64,000 bases of DNA from positions 51,903 through 115,902 of the forward strand of contig NZ_VIDQ01000013.1 of NCBI RefSeq assembly GCF_009760915.1, given 5' to 3'. Positions 29,751-38,052 of this stretch are shown here, piece after piece; the stretch's first letter is position 1; each line of letters opens with the position of its first letter. The notes beneath the pieces are model-generated. The model was not told the DNA's origin and did not search any database. It worked only from the letters and a program-made list of their open reading frames with translations. The position numbers and the translations under genes were made by a program. The DNA comes from Azohydromonas aeria (GTDB taxonomy: Bacteria; Pseudomonadota; Gammaproteobacteria; Burkholderiales; Burkholderiaceae_C).

Positions 29751-30251
29751 ATGAACCGTCTGAACCTCCTTTCCCTGCGCCGCGCGGCGCCCTCCGTGGC
29801 CCTGGCTGCGCTGACCGCGCTGGCGGCGGGTACTGCGCTGGCCGGCGAATGCCCGGCCGACAAGCGCGTGGCCGACGGCCGAGGCCAGGCCACGGGCCCG
29901 ACGATGCCGCAGGGCGTCACGGACGTGGTGCGCGCCATGACCGACCTCTCGCGCGAGCCGCTGGCGCTGCAGGGCCGCTCGTTCCGGCTGCGCCAGCTCG
30001 ACATCCAGCCCGGCGGCATCGTGCCCTGGCACAGCCACGACCACCGGCCCGCCATGATCTACACGGTCTCGGGCGAGGTCACCGAGTACGCCAGCAGCTG
30101 CGCCGTGCCGATCGTGCACCGCGCCGGCGACGTCGCGCCCGAGAGGAACGGCACCTCGCACTGGTGGAAGAACACGGGCTCCACGCCGGCGGTGCTGATC
30201 TCGGTCGATCTCTTCCCCGTGGACCAGCCGCACAACCCGCACGACATGTGA
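29751..30251 (+). CDS. Secreted cupin-domain protein
   Basis: 166 residues. Signal peptide (about 1-31, ends TALAAGTALA before GECPADK). Single cupin with metal site motif GGIVPWHSHDHRPAMIYTVSG and a second motif APERNGTSHWWKNTG. Two cysteines outside the motif. Likely a periplasmic metal-binding protein, but its reaction is unknown. First plus-strand gene after the divergent region with the GTGA repeats, so it probably shares control with bufB and bufC. GGAG lies 10 bases before the ATG. Confidence 0.82.
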   Translation: MNRLNLLSLRRAAPSVALAALTALAAGTALAGECPADKRVADGRGQATGPTMPQGVTDVVRAMTDLSREPLALQGRSFRLRQLDIQPGGIVPWHSHDHRPAMIYTVSGEVTEYASSCAVPIVHRAGDVAPERNGTSHWWKNTGSTPAVLISVDLFPVDQPHNPHDM

Positions 30252-30300
30252 CGCGCCGCCGCCGGCCGCGCGCCGGCAGCGCTCACTCACGGAGGCCGCC

Positions 30301-30852
30301 ATGAACATCCGCCATCCCGCCCGCAACGTCTCGCTGGCCTTGGCGTCGGCGCTGTCCGCCGACCTCGGCGGCGTGGACGACAGCCTGTCGTTCGACTCCG
30401 ACTCCGACTCCGGCTTCGACACCGGCTCCGGCAGCGCCCCGCGCCGCCCGCGCGAGGACGAGTGCAACGTCGTGCTGTTCGGCCAGTTCTGGCCCGCGGC
30501 GCTGCTGGGCGTGGCGGCGCAGGTGCGCATGGTGGAGGCCGACACGGTGGTCATCTGCGGCCCGGCCGGCGATGCCTGCGTCTATGCCGCGGGGAGGCTG
30601 CTGTACCGGGTGGCGCACCCGAACCGGCGCTTCTTCCTGGACCTGTCGGCGCAGTCGATGGCCCAGCCCGCGGCGCAGGCCGCCTACGAGGGCCGCGACA
30701 GCGCCGACCTGGAGGCCGTGGACTACGAGCTCGAAGGCGCGCTCGCGCGCCTGTGCGGCGCCGCAGCGCACCTGGGCAACGACGAGGCGCTGAGCGCGGC
30801 GCGGGTGCTGCGCGACTACGTGCAGCGCTTCGAGGCCCTGGCGGCGGCGTGA
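30301..30852 (+). CDS. Hypothetical protein with acidic Ser-Asp stretch
   Basis: 183 residues, no family recognised. An N-terminal helix is followed by a run of Asp and Ser (residues about 26-46: DDSLSFDSDSDSGFDTGSGS) and then a mixed domain with VVLFGQFWPAALLGVAAQVRMVEADTVVICG. Ends with a long helix. No clear signal peptide, and the strong GGAGG before ATG 30301 supports the start. It sits between a secreted cupin and the bufferin precursor, so a part in the same response is possible. Its stop codon lies inside GTGA site 3. Confidence 0.7.
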   Translation: MNIRHPARNVSLALASALSADLGGVDDSLSFDSDSDSGFDTGSGSAPRRPREDECNVVLFGQFWPAALLGVAAQVRMVEADTVVICGPAGDACVYAAGRLLYRVAHPNRRFFLDLSAQSMAQPAAQAAYEGRDSADLEAVDYELEGALARLCGAAAHLGNDEALSAARVLRDYVQRFEALAAA

Positions 30853-30885
30853 TGAAAACGTGAACTCCCCGACACGGCCACGTGA
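30848..30885 (+). promoter_or_regulatory. GTGA direct-repeat site 3, upstream of bufA1
   Basis: CGTGATGAAAACGTGA (30848-30863) and a third GTGA at 30882, giving the same 0/11/33-bp spacing as site 2. It lies 109 bp before the bufferin precursor start and overlaps the end of the preceding gene, which supports a separate promoter for the precursor. Confidence 0.6.
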
Positions 30886-30993
30886 ACCCCGTCAACCACA
30901 CTGGATTCACCGCGGCAATGAAGTTGCACTGGCAACCAGGCGCCGCGGCCTCCACCTTCATAACCTTCGCTTTCACCGATCAAGGAGCCTGAC

Positions 30994-31317
30994 ATGAGCA
31001 AGCAAGCCAATACCCTCGTCGCCGCTTCCATCGCCACGCTGGTGGCGCTGGGCGGATCGCTGGCCAGCGGCACCGCGCTGGCGGCCAAGGGCGACATGGA
31101 GAAGTGCGCCGGCATCGTCAAGGCCGGCAAGAACGACTGCGGCACCAGCAAGAGCGCCTGCGCCGGCACCTCGACCATGGACCGCGACTCGGAAGCCTGG
31201 ATCCTCGTGCCCAAGGGCACCTGCGCCCGCATCGCCGGCGGCATGGTCACCGACAAGCCCGAGAACCAGCACGGCGGGGCGGCGGCGCTGGCGGCCGGCG
31301 GCAAGAAGGCCGGCTGA
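30994..31317 (+). CDS. bufA1: Bufferin-type precursor (DUF2282)
   Basis: 107 residues. A classical signal peptide (about 1-31, ending GTALAAK) serves as leader in bufferins. The core carries four cysteines at 38, 49, 56 and 77 in the DUF2282 pattern MEKCAGIVKAGKNDCGTSKS and VPKGTCARIAGG. Such proteins are modified on cysteine by BufB/BufC and bind copper in the periplasm. AAGGAG lies about 10 bases before ATG 30994. The next gene is DoxX, the usual neighbour, while bufB and bufC are on the opposite strand. Confidence 0.9.
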   Translation: MSKQANTLVAASIATLVALGGSLASGTALAAKGDMEKCAGIVKAGKNDCGTSKSACAGTSTMDRDSEAWILVPKGTCARIAGGMVTDKPENQHGGAAALAAGGKKAG

Positions 31318-31397
31318 CGCGCCTCGATGGGGCCGCCGCCTCCGGGCGGCGGACCCCGGCACGCCGGCCCTTCCACGATCACGCAGGAGCAATCAAG

Positions 31398-31901
31398 GTG
31401 CATTACGTCAACAATCCCATGGAGTTGCCCGCCGCTGCGGCGCCGGGCGTGGCGGGGCGGGCGCTGGCACTGGGCCGGCGCGCGGCGCGCGGCCTGGAGC
31501 GGCTGTCGCCGCTGGTGGACCTGGCGCTGCGGCTGACGGTCGCGGCCGTGTTCTTCAAGTCGGGCCTGACCAAGATCGCCAGTTGGGACACGACGCTGTC
31601 TCTGTTCGAGAACGAGTACGCCGTGCCGTTGCTGCCGCCGGAAGCCGCCGCGCTGCTGGGCACGGGCGTGGAGTTGTTCTTCCCGGTGCTGCTGGTGCTG
31701 GGTCTGGGCACGCGCTTCGCGGCGGCCGTGCTCTTCGTCTTCAACGTCGTGGCCGTCATCTCCTACCCGGACCTGGGCGCCGCGGGGTTCAAGGATCACC
31801 AGACCTGGGGCCTGATGCTGCTGGTGACGCTCACGCACGGCGCGGGCGCGCTGTCGCTCGATGGGCTGCTGCAGCGCCGCGCGCCGGCGCTGCCGCGCTG
31901 A
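31398..31901 (+). CDS. DoxX family membrane protein
   Basis: 167 residues from GTG 31398 (AGGAG at 31385-31389); ATG 31419 is possible. Four membrane helices: about 40-58, 83-102, 106-125 and 133-150. The N-terminal FFKSGLTKIASWDTTLSLFENEY and WGLMLLVTLTHGAGALSLD match DoxX/DoxD-like proteins found in bufferin clusters. Its task there is not settled; an electron-carrier or quinone link is suspected because the next gene is an NDH-2-like enzyme. Confidence 0.85.
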   Translation: MHYVNNPMELPAAAAPGVAGRALALGRRAARGLERLSPLVDLALRLTVAAVFFKSGLTKIASWDTTLSLFENEYAVPLLPPEAAALLGTGVELFFPVLLVLGLGTRFAAAVLFVFNVVAVISYPDLGAAGFKDHQTWGLMLLVTLTHGAGALSLDGLLQRRAPALPR

Positions 31902-31914
31902 TGGAGTGCGAGCC

Positions 31915-33225
31915 ATGACACGCCACGTCGTGATCGTGGGCGGCGGCTTCGGCGGCACCGCGCTGGCGCGCCGCCTGGAGCGGCGGCTGCCCGAAGGCTG
32001 GCAGCTCACGCTGGTGAGCGAGGAGAGCACCACGACCTTCAATCCGCTGCTGGCCGAGGTGGTCGGGGCGGCGGTGTTCCCGGAGCAGGTGGTGGCACCC
32101 ATTCGCGAGATGCTCAAGTCGAGCCGCTTCGTCATGGGCCGGGTGACGCGGGTCGATGGGCAGGCGCGCACGCTGCGCCTGTCCACCCTGGCAGGGCCGC
32201 TGGACCTGCCGTACGACCACCTGGTGCTGGCCTTCGGCACCCGTGCCAACCTGGACCTGGTGCCCGGATCGCCCAAGCACGCGCTGCCGCTGAAGCTGGT
32301 GGGCGACGCCATGTTCATCCGCAACCGCGTGCTGCAGCGGCTGGCGCGCATCGAGCTGGAAAGTGATGCGGCGCGGCGGCGCCTGCTCGGCGGCTTCGTC
32401 GTCATCGGCGGCGGCTTCTCCGGGGTGGAGGTGGCCGGGGCACTGGCCGACTTCATTCGCGGCGCATTGCGCGCCTATCCGCGTGTGGCGCCGGACGAGC
32501 CGTCCGTGACGCTGCTGCACGACGGCGAGCGCCTGCTGCCGGAGCTGCCCGCGTCGCTGGGCGAGGCCGCGGCGCGCTCGCTGGCCGCGCGCGGCGTGCG
32601 GGTGCGGCTCGGCGCGCGCGCCGCCGCCGTGCAAGCCGAGGGCGTGGCGCTGGCCGACGGCGGCTTCATCGAGGGCGCGACGGTGGTGTGCACCATCGGC
32701 ACCCGGGCCAATCCGCTGGTGGAGCAGCTCGGCCTGGCACTGCAGCGCGGGCGCATCCCGGTGGCGCCGGACCTGTCGGTGCCGCAGCGGCCGGGCCTGT
32801 GGGCGCTGGGCGACTGCGCGCTGGTGCCCAACGGCGACGGCACGCCATGCCCGCCCACGGCGCAGTTCGCCGTGGCGCAGGCCCGGGCGCTGGCTGACAA
32901 CCTGCTGGCCACGCTGGAGGGCACGCCGACACGGCCCTTCAGCCACCGCTCGCGCGGAATGATGGCCACCACCGGCCACCTGAAGGGCGTGGCGCAGGTG
33001 GGTGGGCTGTCCCTGTCGGGCCTGCCGGCCTGGCTGCTGTGGCGCGCGTACTACCTGCTGCTCATGCCGACCTGGGGGCGCAAGTTGCGCATCTGGGTCG
33101 AGTGGAGCTGGAGCATGTTCTTCAGCGCCGACATCACGCACCTGCGCTTCACGCGCACGGCGGAGGCGGACGCGGAGCCGGTGCCGGGGCAACCGCTGCC
33201 GACGCCTTCGCAACCCACTGTCTGA
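31915..33225 (+). CDS. NDH-2-like NAD(P)/FAD-dependent oxidoreductase
   Basis: 436 residues. Two dinucleotide-binding motifs, VIVGGGFGGTALARRLER at the N-terminus (FAD) and VVIGGGFSGVEVAGALADF near 162 (NADH), and the late FAD motif GLWALGDCALVP. C-terminal amphipathic/hydrophobic stretch (about 375-410, WLLWRAYYLLLMPTWGRKLRIW) typical of type II NADH dehydrogenases attached to the inner membrane. It would pass electrons from NADH to quinone without pumping protons. Starts 13 bases after doxX. Confidence 0.85.
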   Translation: MTRHVVIVGGGFGGTALARRLERRLPEGWQLTLVSEESTTTFNPLLAEVVGAAVFPEQVVAPIREMLKSSRFVMGRVTRVDGQARTLRLSTLAGPLDLPYDHLVLAFGTRANLDLVPGSPKHALPLKLVGDAMFIRNRVLQRLARIELESDAARRRLLGGFVVIGGGFSGVEVAGALADFIRGALRAYPRVAPDEPSVTLLHDGERLLPELPASLGEAAARSLAARGVRVRLGARAAAVQAEGVALADGGFIEGATVVCTIGTRANPLVEQLGLALQRGRIPVAPDLSVPQRPGLWALGDCALVPNGDGTPCPPTAQFAVAQARALADNLLATLEGTPTRPFSHRSRGMMATTGHLKGVAQVGGLSLSGLPAWLLWRAYYLLLMPTWGRKLRIWVEWSWSMFFSADITHLRFTRTAEADAEPVPGQPLPTPSQPTV

Positions 33226-33243
33226 CACCCCAAGGAGTTCGCC

Positions 33244-34029
33244 ATGTTGCTTGCCAGCAAAACTGCCATCGTCACCGGCTCCACCAGCGGCATCGGGCTG
33301 GGCATTGCGCGGGCCTTCGCGGCGCAGGGCGCCGACGTGATGCTCAACGGCCTGGGCCAGGCCGACGAGATCGAGTTCACGCGCGCCGAGCTGCAGCGCG
33401 AGTTCGGCGTGCAGGTGCGCTACCACGGCGCCGACATGAGCCGCCCGGAGCAGGTGAGGGATCTGGCGGCGCAGGCCGAAAGCGCCTTCGGCCGCGTGGA
33501 CGTCGTCGTCAACAACGCCGGCATCCAGCACGTGGCGCCGGTGGAGGAGTTTCCGCAGGCGAAGTGGGACGCCGTGCTGGCCATCAACCTCACGGCCGCC
33601 TTCGCGCTGATCCAGGCCGTGGTGCCGGGCATGAAGGCGCGGCGCTTCGGGCGCATCCTCAACGTGGCCTCGGCGCACGGGCTCACCGCCTCGCCCTTCA
33701 AGTCGGCCTACGTGGCGGCCAAGCATGGGCTCGTGGGCCTGACGCGCTGCGTGGCGGTGGAACTGGCCGAGTTCGGCATCACCGCCAACACGCTGTGCCC
33801 GGGCTACGTGCGCACGCCGCTGGTGGAGCAACAGATCGCCGACCAGGCCCGCGCCCACGGCATCGCGCCCGAGGCCGTGGTGCGCGACGTGATGCTGGCG
33901 CACCAGGCGCGCAAGGAATTCGTGCGCGTGGAGGAGCTCGCCGCGCTGGCGGTGTTCCTGGCCTCGGACGCCGCGGCCTCCATGACCGCCACGGCCATCC
34001 CCATGGACGGGGGCTGGACGCAGCACTGA
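33244..34029 (+). CDS. 3-hydroxybutyrate dehydrogenase-like short-chain dehydrogenase
   Basis: 261 residues. Rossmann motif TGSTSGIGLGIARAFA, NNAG at VVVNNAGIQHVAPVEEFP, catalytic Ser-Tyr-Lys (VASAHGLTASPFKSAYVAAKHG). The QHVAPVEEFP and TLCPGYVRTPLVEQQI wording is that of BdhA enzymes, which interconvert 3-hydroxybutyrate and acetoacetate with NAD. The liu operon in this window makes acetoacetate, but no regulatory link is visible. Neighbouring patatin gene suggests polymer or lipid turnover. Confidence 0.85.
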   Translation: MLLASKTAIVTGSTSGIGLGIARAFAAQGADVMLNGLGQADEIEFTRAELQREFGVQVRYHGADMSRPEQVRDLAAQAESAFGRVDVVVNNAGIQHVAPVEEFPQAKWDAVLAINLTAAFALIQAVVPGMKARRFGRILNVASAHGLTASPFKSAYVAAKHGLVGLTRCVAVELAEFGITANTLCPGYVRTPLVEQQIADQARAHGIAPEAVVRDVMLAHQARKEFVRVEELAALAVFLASDAAASMTATAIPMDGGWTQH

Positions 34030-34119
34030 GACGGCGTCCCATGCGTGTCCGCCATCAGGCAATGGGGAGCGGACACCGTCATGAATGCCGAGCACGACCG
34101 CGATGACTCAGGAGACGCC

Positions 34120-35181
34120 ATGGACATGCGCGTGAAACCCGCCGGCCGCAACGCCGCCGCCCGGCCGGAAGTCAAGACCGTCAACCTGGCGCTGCAGGGC
34201 GGCGGCGCGCATGGCGCCTTCGCCTGGGGCGTGCTGGACCGCCTCATCGAGGACGGGCGCATCCGCTTCGAGGGCATCAGCGCCACCAGCGCCGGCGCGA
34301 TGAACGCTGCGGTGCTGGCGCACGGCTGGACGGTCGGCGGGCCCGAGGGCGCGCGCGAAGCGCTGGAACAGTTCTGGAAAGCCGTCTCGGACGCCGGCCA
34401 GCGCTGGAGCCCGTACCGCGCGCTGCCGTGGATGCAGTGGCTCGACGGCTTCTCGCTGGAGCATTCGCCGGCCTACTTCTGGATGGAGCTGCTCACGCGC
34501 GTGTTTTCGCCGTACCAGCTCAACCCCATGAACTTCAACCCGTTGCGCGACGTGCTGGAGGCGCACGTGGACTTCGAGCGGTTGCGCGCGCAATCGGCAA
34601 TAAAACTGTTCCTGTGCGCCACCAACGTGCAGACCTGCAAGGTGCGCATCTTCAGCTGTGCCGACGTGAGCGCCGACGCGGTGCTGGCCTCGGCCTGCCT
34701 GCCGTTCATGTTCCAGTCGGTGATGATCGACGGCGAGCCCTACTGGGACGGCGGCTACATGGGCAACCCGGCCATCTACCCGCTGATCTACGACTGCGCC
34801 TCGCGCGACGTGCTGATCGTGCACCTCAACCCGATCGTGCGCCGCGGCGTGCCGACCACGGCCGGCGAAATCCTGAACCGGCTCAACGAGGTCAGCTTCA
34901 ACTCCTCGCTGATGCGCGAGATGCGCGCCATCGTCTTCGTCTCCGGGCTGATCGAGCGCGGCAAGCTCGACGCCGCGGAGTTCAAGCAGATGCTCATCCA
35001 CTCCATCCGCGCCGACGACGTGATGAGCAGCTACGACGTCTCCAGCAAGCTCAACTGCGACTGGGGCTTTCTCATGCAGCTGCGCGACGCCGGGCGCGCG
35101 CATGCCGGGCGCTGGCTGCAGCAGCATTTCGACGCCCTGGGCCAGCGCTCCAGCGTGGATTTGCGCGCCGAGTTCCTGTGA
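34120..35181 (+). CDS. Patatin-like phospholipase family protein
   Basis: 353 residues from ATG 34120 (AGGAG five bases before); earlier in-frame starts at 34045 and 34081 exist. Oxyanion loop LALQGGGAHGAFAWGVLD, nucleophile SATSAGAMNAA (the first Gly of GxSxG is Ala here) and DGGYMGNPAI with the catalytic Asp. No signal peptide, so cytoplasmic. Related proteins are found next to BdhA-like genes and act on lipids or esters; the substrate is unknown. Confidence 0.85.
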   Translation: MDMRVKPAGRNAAARPEVKTVNLALQGGGAHGAFAWGVLDRLIEDGRIRFEGISATSAGAMNAAVLAHGWTVGGPEGAREALEQFWKAVSDAGQRWSPYRALPWMQWLDGFSLEHSPAYFWMELLTRVFSPYQLNPMNFNPLRDVLEAHVDFERLRAQSAIKLFLCATNVQTCKVRIFSCADVSADAVLASACLPFMFQSVMIDGEPYWDGGYMGNPAIYPLIYDCASRDVLIVHLNPIVRRGVPTTAGEILNRLNEVSFNSSLMREMRAIVFVSGLIERGKLDAAEFKQMLIHSIRADDVMSSYDVSSKLNCDWGFLMQLRDAGRAHAGRWLQQHFDALGQRSSVDLRAEFL

Positions 35182-35201
35182 AGCGCTGAAAGGAGCGGGC
35201 C

Positions 35202-36170
35202 ATGGAAGCCTTGTCCGCCGCCGCGCTCGCGGCCGTGCTGGCCTGCGTCGCGGTGATGGGATTCGCCATCCAGCGCGGCGCCACCTGCACCGTCGCGGCC
35301 GTCGAGGAGGTGCTGCGCCAGCGCAGCGCGCGGCGGCTGCTGGCCATGGGCGAGGCCGCGCTGTGGGTGGCCGGCGGCCTGGCGCTGGCGCAGTCACTGG
35401 GCTGGACCGCGCTGATGCCGGCACCGCGGCCGGTGACGGGTGCCACCGTCGCGGGCGCGCTGCTGCTGGGCCTGGGCGCGTGGGTCAACGGCGCCTGCGT
35501 CTTCGGCGCCATCGCGCGGCTGGGCTCGGGGCAATGGTCGCAGGCGGCGGTGCCGCTGGGTTTCTACATGGGCTGCCTGGTGGTGCGGCCGTTCCTGCCC
35601 TTGGCGGAGGCGGGTGCCACGGCGAGCCCGGCCGGGCTGCTGGCGCCGGCATGGCTTGCCGCGGCTTTCGTGCCGTTCGCGCTGTGGCGGCTGGGCCGTG
35701 GCCTGCGCGGCGGTGTGGCACGCAACCTGGCGGCGCGGGTGTGGACGCCGCACGCGGCCACGGTTGTGATCGGCGTGACGTTCCTGCTGAGCTGGCTGCT
35801 GGCCGGCGCCTGGGCCTACACGGACCTGCTCGCGGCGCTGGCGCAGCGCATGGCCGCGCACCCGGGCCTGCCGCTGGCGCTGCTGGGCGCGCTGCTGGGC
35901 GGCGCGCTGCTCGGGGGCTACACGGCGGGGCGATTGAAGAGCGTGCGGCCCACGCCGGCGCAGTGGCTGCGCAGCCTGGCCGGCGGCGCGCTCATGGCCG
36001 CGGGCAGCCTGCTGATTCCCGGCTCCAACGACGGCCTGGTGCTGGTGGGGCTGCCGCTGCTGCATCTCCACGCCTGGCTGGCGTTTGGCCTGATGTGCGC
36101 GGCCATCGCGGCGGCGATGCGGCTGTCCGAGGTGCTCACCTGGCCGGCGCTGGGCGGGAGGGCCCGATGA
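35202..36170 (+). CDS. YeeE/YedE-like membrane transporter
   Basis: 322 residues with about nine membrane helices. Family cysteines are present at C29 (QRGATCTVAA) and C99 (VNGACVFG), which in thiosulfate channels pass the substrate along. The third position, normally GCN, reads PGSNDGLVL, with Ser in place of Cys. So sulfur-compound transport is likely but the exact substrate is uncertain. It overlaps the second DUF2282 gene by ATGA. A sulfur importer coupled to a cysteine-rich bufferin-like protein is notable. Confidence 0.75.
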   Translation: MEALSAAALAAVLACVAVMGFAIQRGATCTVAAVEEVLRQRSARRLLAMGEAALWVAGGLALAQSLGWTALMPAPRPVTGATVAGALLLGLGAWVNGACVFGAIARLGSGQWSQAAVPLGFYMGCLVVRPFLPLAEAGATASPAGLLAPAWLAAAFVPFALWRLGRGLRGGVARNLAARVWTPHAATVVIGVTFLLSWLLAGAWAYTDLLAALAQRMAAHPGLPLALLGALLGGALLGGYTAGRLKSVRPTPAQWLRSLAGGALMAAGSLLIPGSNDGLVLVGLPLLHLHAWLAFGLMCAAIAAAMRLSEVLTWPALGGRAR

Positions 36171-36496
36171 GCGCGGCGGCCGAGGCGGCGCCGGGCCGGG
36201 CCACGCCGCTGGCCAACGCCGTGGTGCTGGGCGCCGCGCTGCTGGCGGCGCTGGCGGCGGTGCAGCGCTACACGCATGCGCTGGACGCGCCGGGCGCGCG
36301 CTTCGTGTTCGAGCGCGAGCGCTGCCACGGCGTGGTGCGTGCCGGGCGCAACGACTGCGGCACCAGCACCCACGCCTGCGCCGGCCAGGCCCGCGAGGAC
36401 GGCGGCGCGGAGGAGTGGATCAGCCTGCCCGCGGGCACCTGCGAGCGCATCGCGGGCGGGCGGCTGCGCGGCGGTGACTCCGGCGCAGGGGGCTGA
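36167..36496 (+). CDS. Second DUF2282 bufferin-like protein, apparently membrane-anchored
   Basis: 109 residues. Cysteines at 53, 64, 71 and 92 have exactly the spacing (11, 7, 21) of the precursor at 30994. Conserved surroundings: CHGVVRAGRNDCGTSTHACA and LPAGTCERIAGG. The N-terminus differs: a hydrophobic helix (about 15-33) lacking a clear cleavage site, followed by RYTHALDAPGARFVFERERC. It may be a signal anchor, leaving the core on the membrane surface. Overlaps the YeeE-like gene and is followed after one base by an adenylate cyclase. Confidence 0.8.
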   Translation: MSAAAEAAPGRATPLANAVVLGAALLAALAAVQRYTHALDAPGARFVFERERCHGVVRAGRNDCGTSTHACAGQAREDGGAEEWISLPAGTCERIAGGRLRGGDSGAGG

Positions 36497-36497
36497 C

Positions 36498-37862
36498 ATG
36501 AACTTCACCTGGCGTTCCTGGCTGCTGCCCGAGGCCGGCGGCGCGGCGCTGCCGCCGCGGGTGCGGCAGGCGCTGGCGGCCGAGCAGTTCCGTGCCGAGG
36601 TGCTGGTGGCCGGGGTGCAGTTGCTGCTGATCGCGCTGCTGGCGGCATTGTTGGGCGCCGCGCCGCCCGGCTACGCGCCCGACGCGCCGGTGCGCGCGGC
36701 GCCGCTGGGTTTGAGCCTGCTGGCCCTGCTGGCGCTGCTGCGTCTCTACGCCGCCTGGACCGGCCAGCTCGGCCCCCGGCTGCTCGCCGCCGGCGTGGTG
36801 GCGGAGATGGCGGTGCTGATCGGGACGCTCGCGGCTTACGCGCTGCAGCACGAGCAGCCGCCGCAGTTCGCGCTCAAGGGCACGGCCTTCGTCTACGTCT
36901 TCGTGCTGGTGGCGCTGCGGGCGCTGCGCTTCGAGCCGCTGTGGGTGGCGGTGTCGGGCGCGACGGCCTTCATCGGCTGGCTGGGGCTGCTGGGCTGGGC
37001 GCTGCTGGAGGCGCCTTCGAACCCGGTCACCTGGGACTACGTCACGTCGCTGCGCTCGCTGCAGGTCCACCCGGGCGGCGAGCTCGACAAGCTGCTGGCC
37101 CTGGCGCTCTTCACCGCCACGCTGACGCTGGCCCTGGCGCGCTCGCGCGCGCTGCTGCGCGGGGCGCTTTCGCAGCAGCGCGCGGTGGCGGATTTGTCAC
37201 TGTTCTTCGACGACGCGGTGGCGCGGCGCATCACGGGCTCGGAGCTCGACCTCATGGCGGGGCAGGGCGAGTTGCGCGAGGCCGCCATCCTGTTTCTGGA
37301 CCTGCGCGGCTTCACGGCGGCCTCCGCGGCCCTTGGGCCGCACGGCGTGATCGCGCTGCTGGGCGAGTACCAGCGGCTGGTCGTGCCGATCGTGCGGCGC
37401 CACGGCGGCAGCGTGGACAAGTTCCTGGGCGACGGCATCCTGGCCAGCTTCGGCGCGGTGGCGCCGGATGCGGCGCATGCGGCGAATGCGCTGCGCGCGG
37501 TGGACGAGATCGTGCAGGCGGTGGACGGCTGGCGCGCCGTGCGCGCCCGTGCCGGCCTGGCCGCGCCCGACGTGGGCGCCGGGCTGGCCACGGGCGAGGT
37601 GGTGTTCGGCATCGTCGGCGACGGGCAGCGGCTGGAATACACCGTCATCGGCGACGCGGTGAACCTCGCGGCCAAGCTGGAGAAGCACAACAAGGCCCAG
37701 GGCACGCGGGCGCTGGCCACGCGCGCGGCCTGGGAGCGGGCGCGGGGCCAGGGGTATGCAGGGGAGAAGGCGTTGTGCCCGGGGGCGGCGGTCAGAGGCG
37801 TGGCCGGAGCGACCGATCTGGCCGTGCTGGCGGCGCTTGCTGCACCGGCACACATGCGGTGA
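36498..37862 (+). CDS. Membrane-bound class III adenylate/guanylate cyclase
   Basis: 454 residues. Six membrane helices in the first 240 residues, then a class III catalytic domain: FLDLRGFTA with the metal Asp, VDKFLGDGILASFG with the second metal Asp, and EYTVIGDAVNLAAKLE. The signature of bacterial cyclases with N-terminal integral membrane sensors. Immediately after the second DUF2282 gene, so cAMP or cGMP may report on this system. Ends before a strong terminator. Substrate (ATP or GTP) not decided from sequence. Confidence 0.85.
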   Translation: MNFTWRSWLLPEAGGAALPPRVRQALAAEQFRAEVLVAGVQLLLIALLAALLGAAPPGYAPDAPVRAAPLGLSLLALLALLRLYAAWTGQLGPRLLAAGVVAEMAVLIGTLAAYALQHEQPPQFALKGTAFVYVFVLVALRALRFEPLWVAVSGATAFIGWLGLLGWALLEAPSNPVTWDYVTSLRSLQVHPGGELDKLLALALFTATLTLALARSRALLRGALSQQRAVADLSLFFDDAVARRITGSELDLMAGQGELREAAILFLDLRGFTAASAALGPHGVIALLGEYQRLVVPIVRRHGGSVDKFLGDGILASFGAVAPDAAHAANALRAVDEIVQAVDGWRAVRARAGLAAPDVGAGLATGEVVFGIVGDGQRLEYTVIGDAVNLAAKLEKHNKAQGTRALATRAAWERARGQGYAGEKALCPGAAVRGVAGATDLAVLAALAAPAHMR

Positions 37863-37913
37863 ATCTGACCCGGAAACGAAGAAAGCCAAGTGCTTCCCGG
37901 GCCCGGAAATGGG

Positions 37914-37938
37914 AAAAGCCGGCACATGGCCGGCTTTT
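37914..37938. terminator. Terminator between adenylate cyclase gene and tRNA-Leu
   Basis: Perfect 10-bp stem AAAAGCCGGC and GCCGGCTTTT (37914-37923 with 37929-37938), loop ACATG, followed by CTTTTT on the plus strand. It can end both the plus-strand gene and the minus-strand tRNA. Confidence 0.85.
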
Positions 37939-37943
37939 CTTTT

Positions 37944-38028
<85 letters not shown>

Positions 38029-38052
38029 AGGTGTTCGTCTCAAGTGCTTCGC

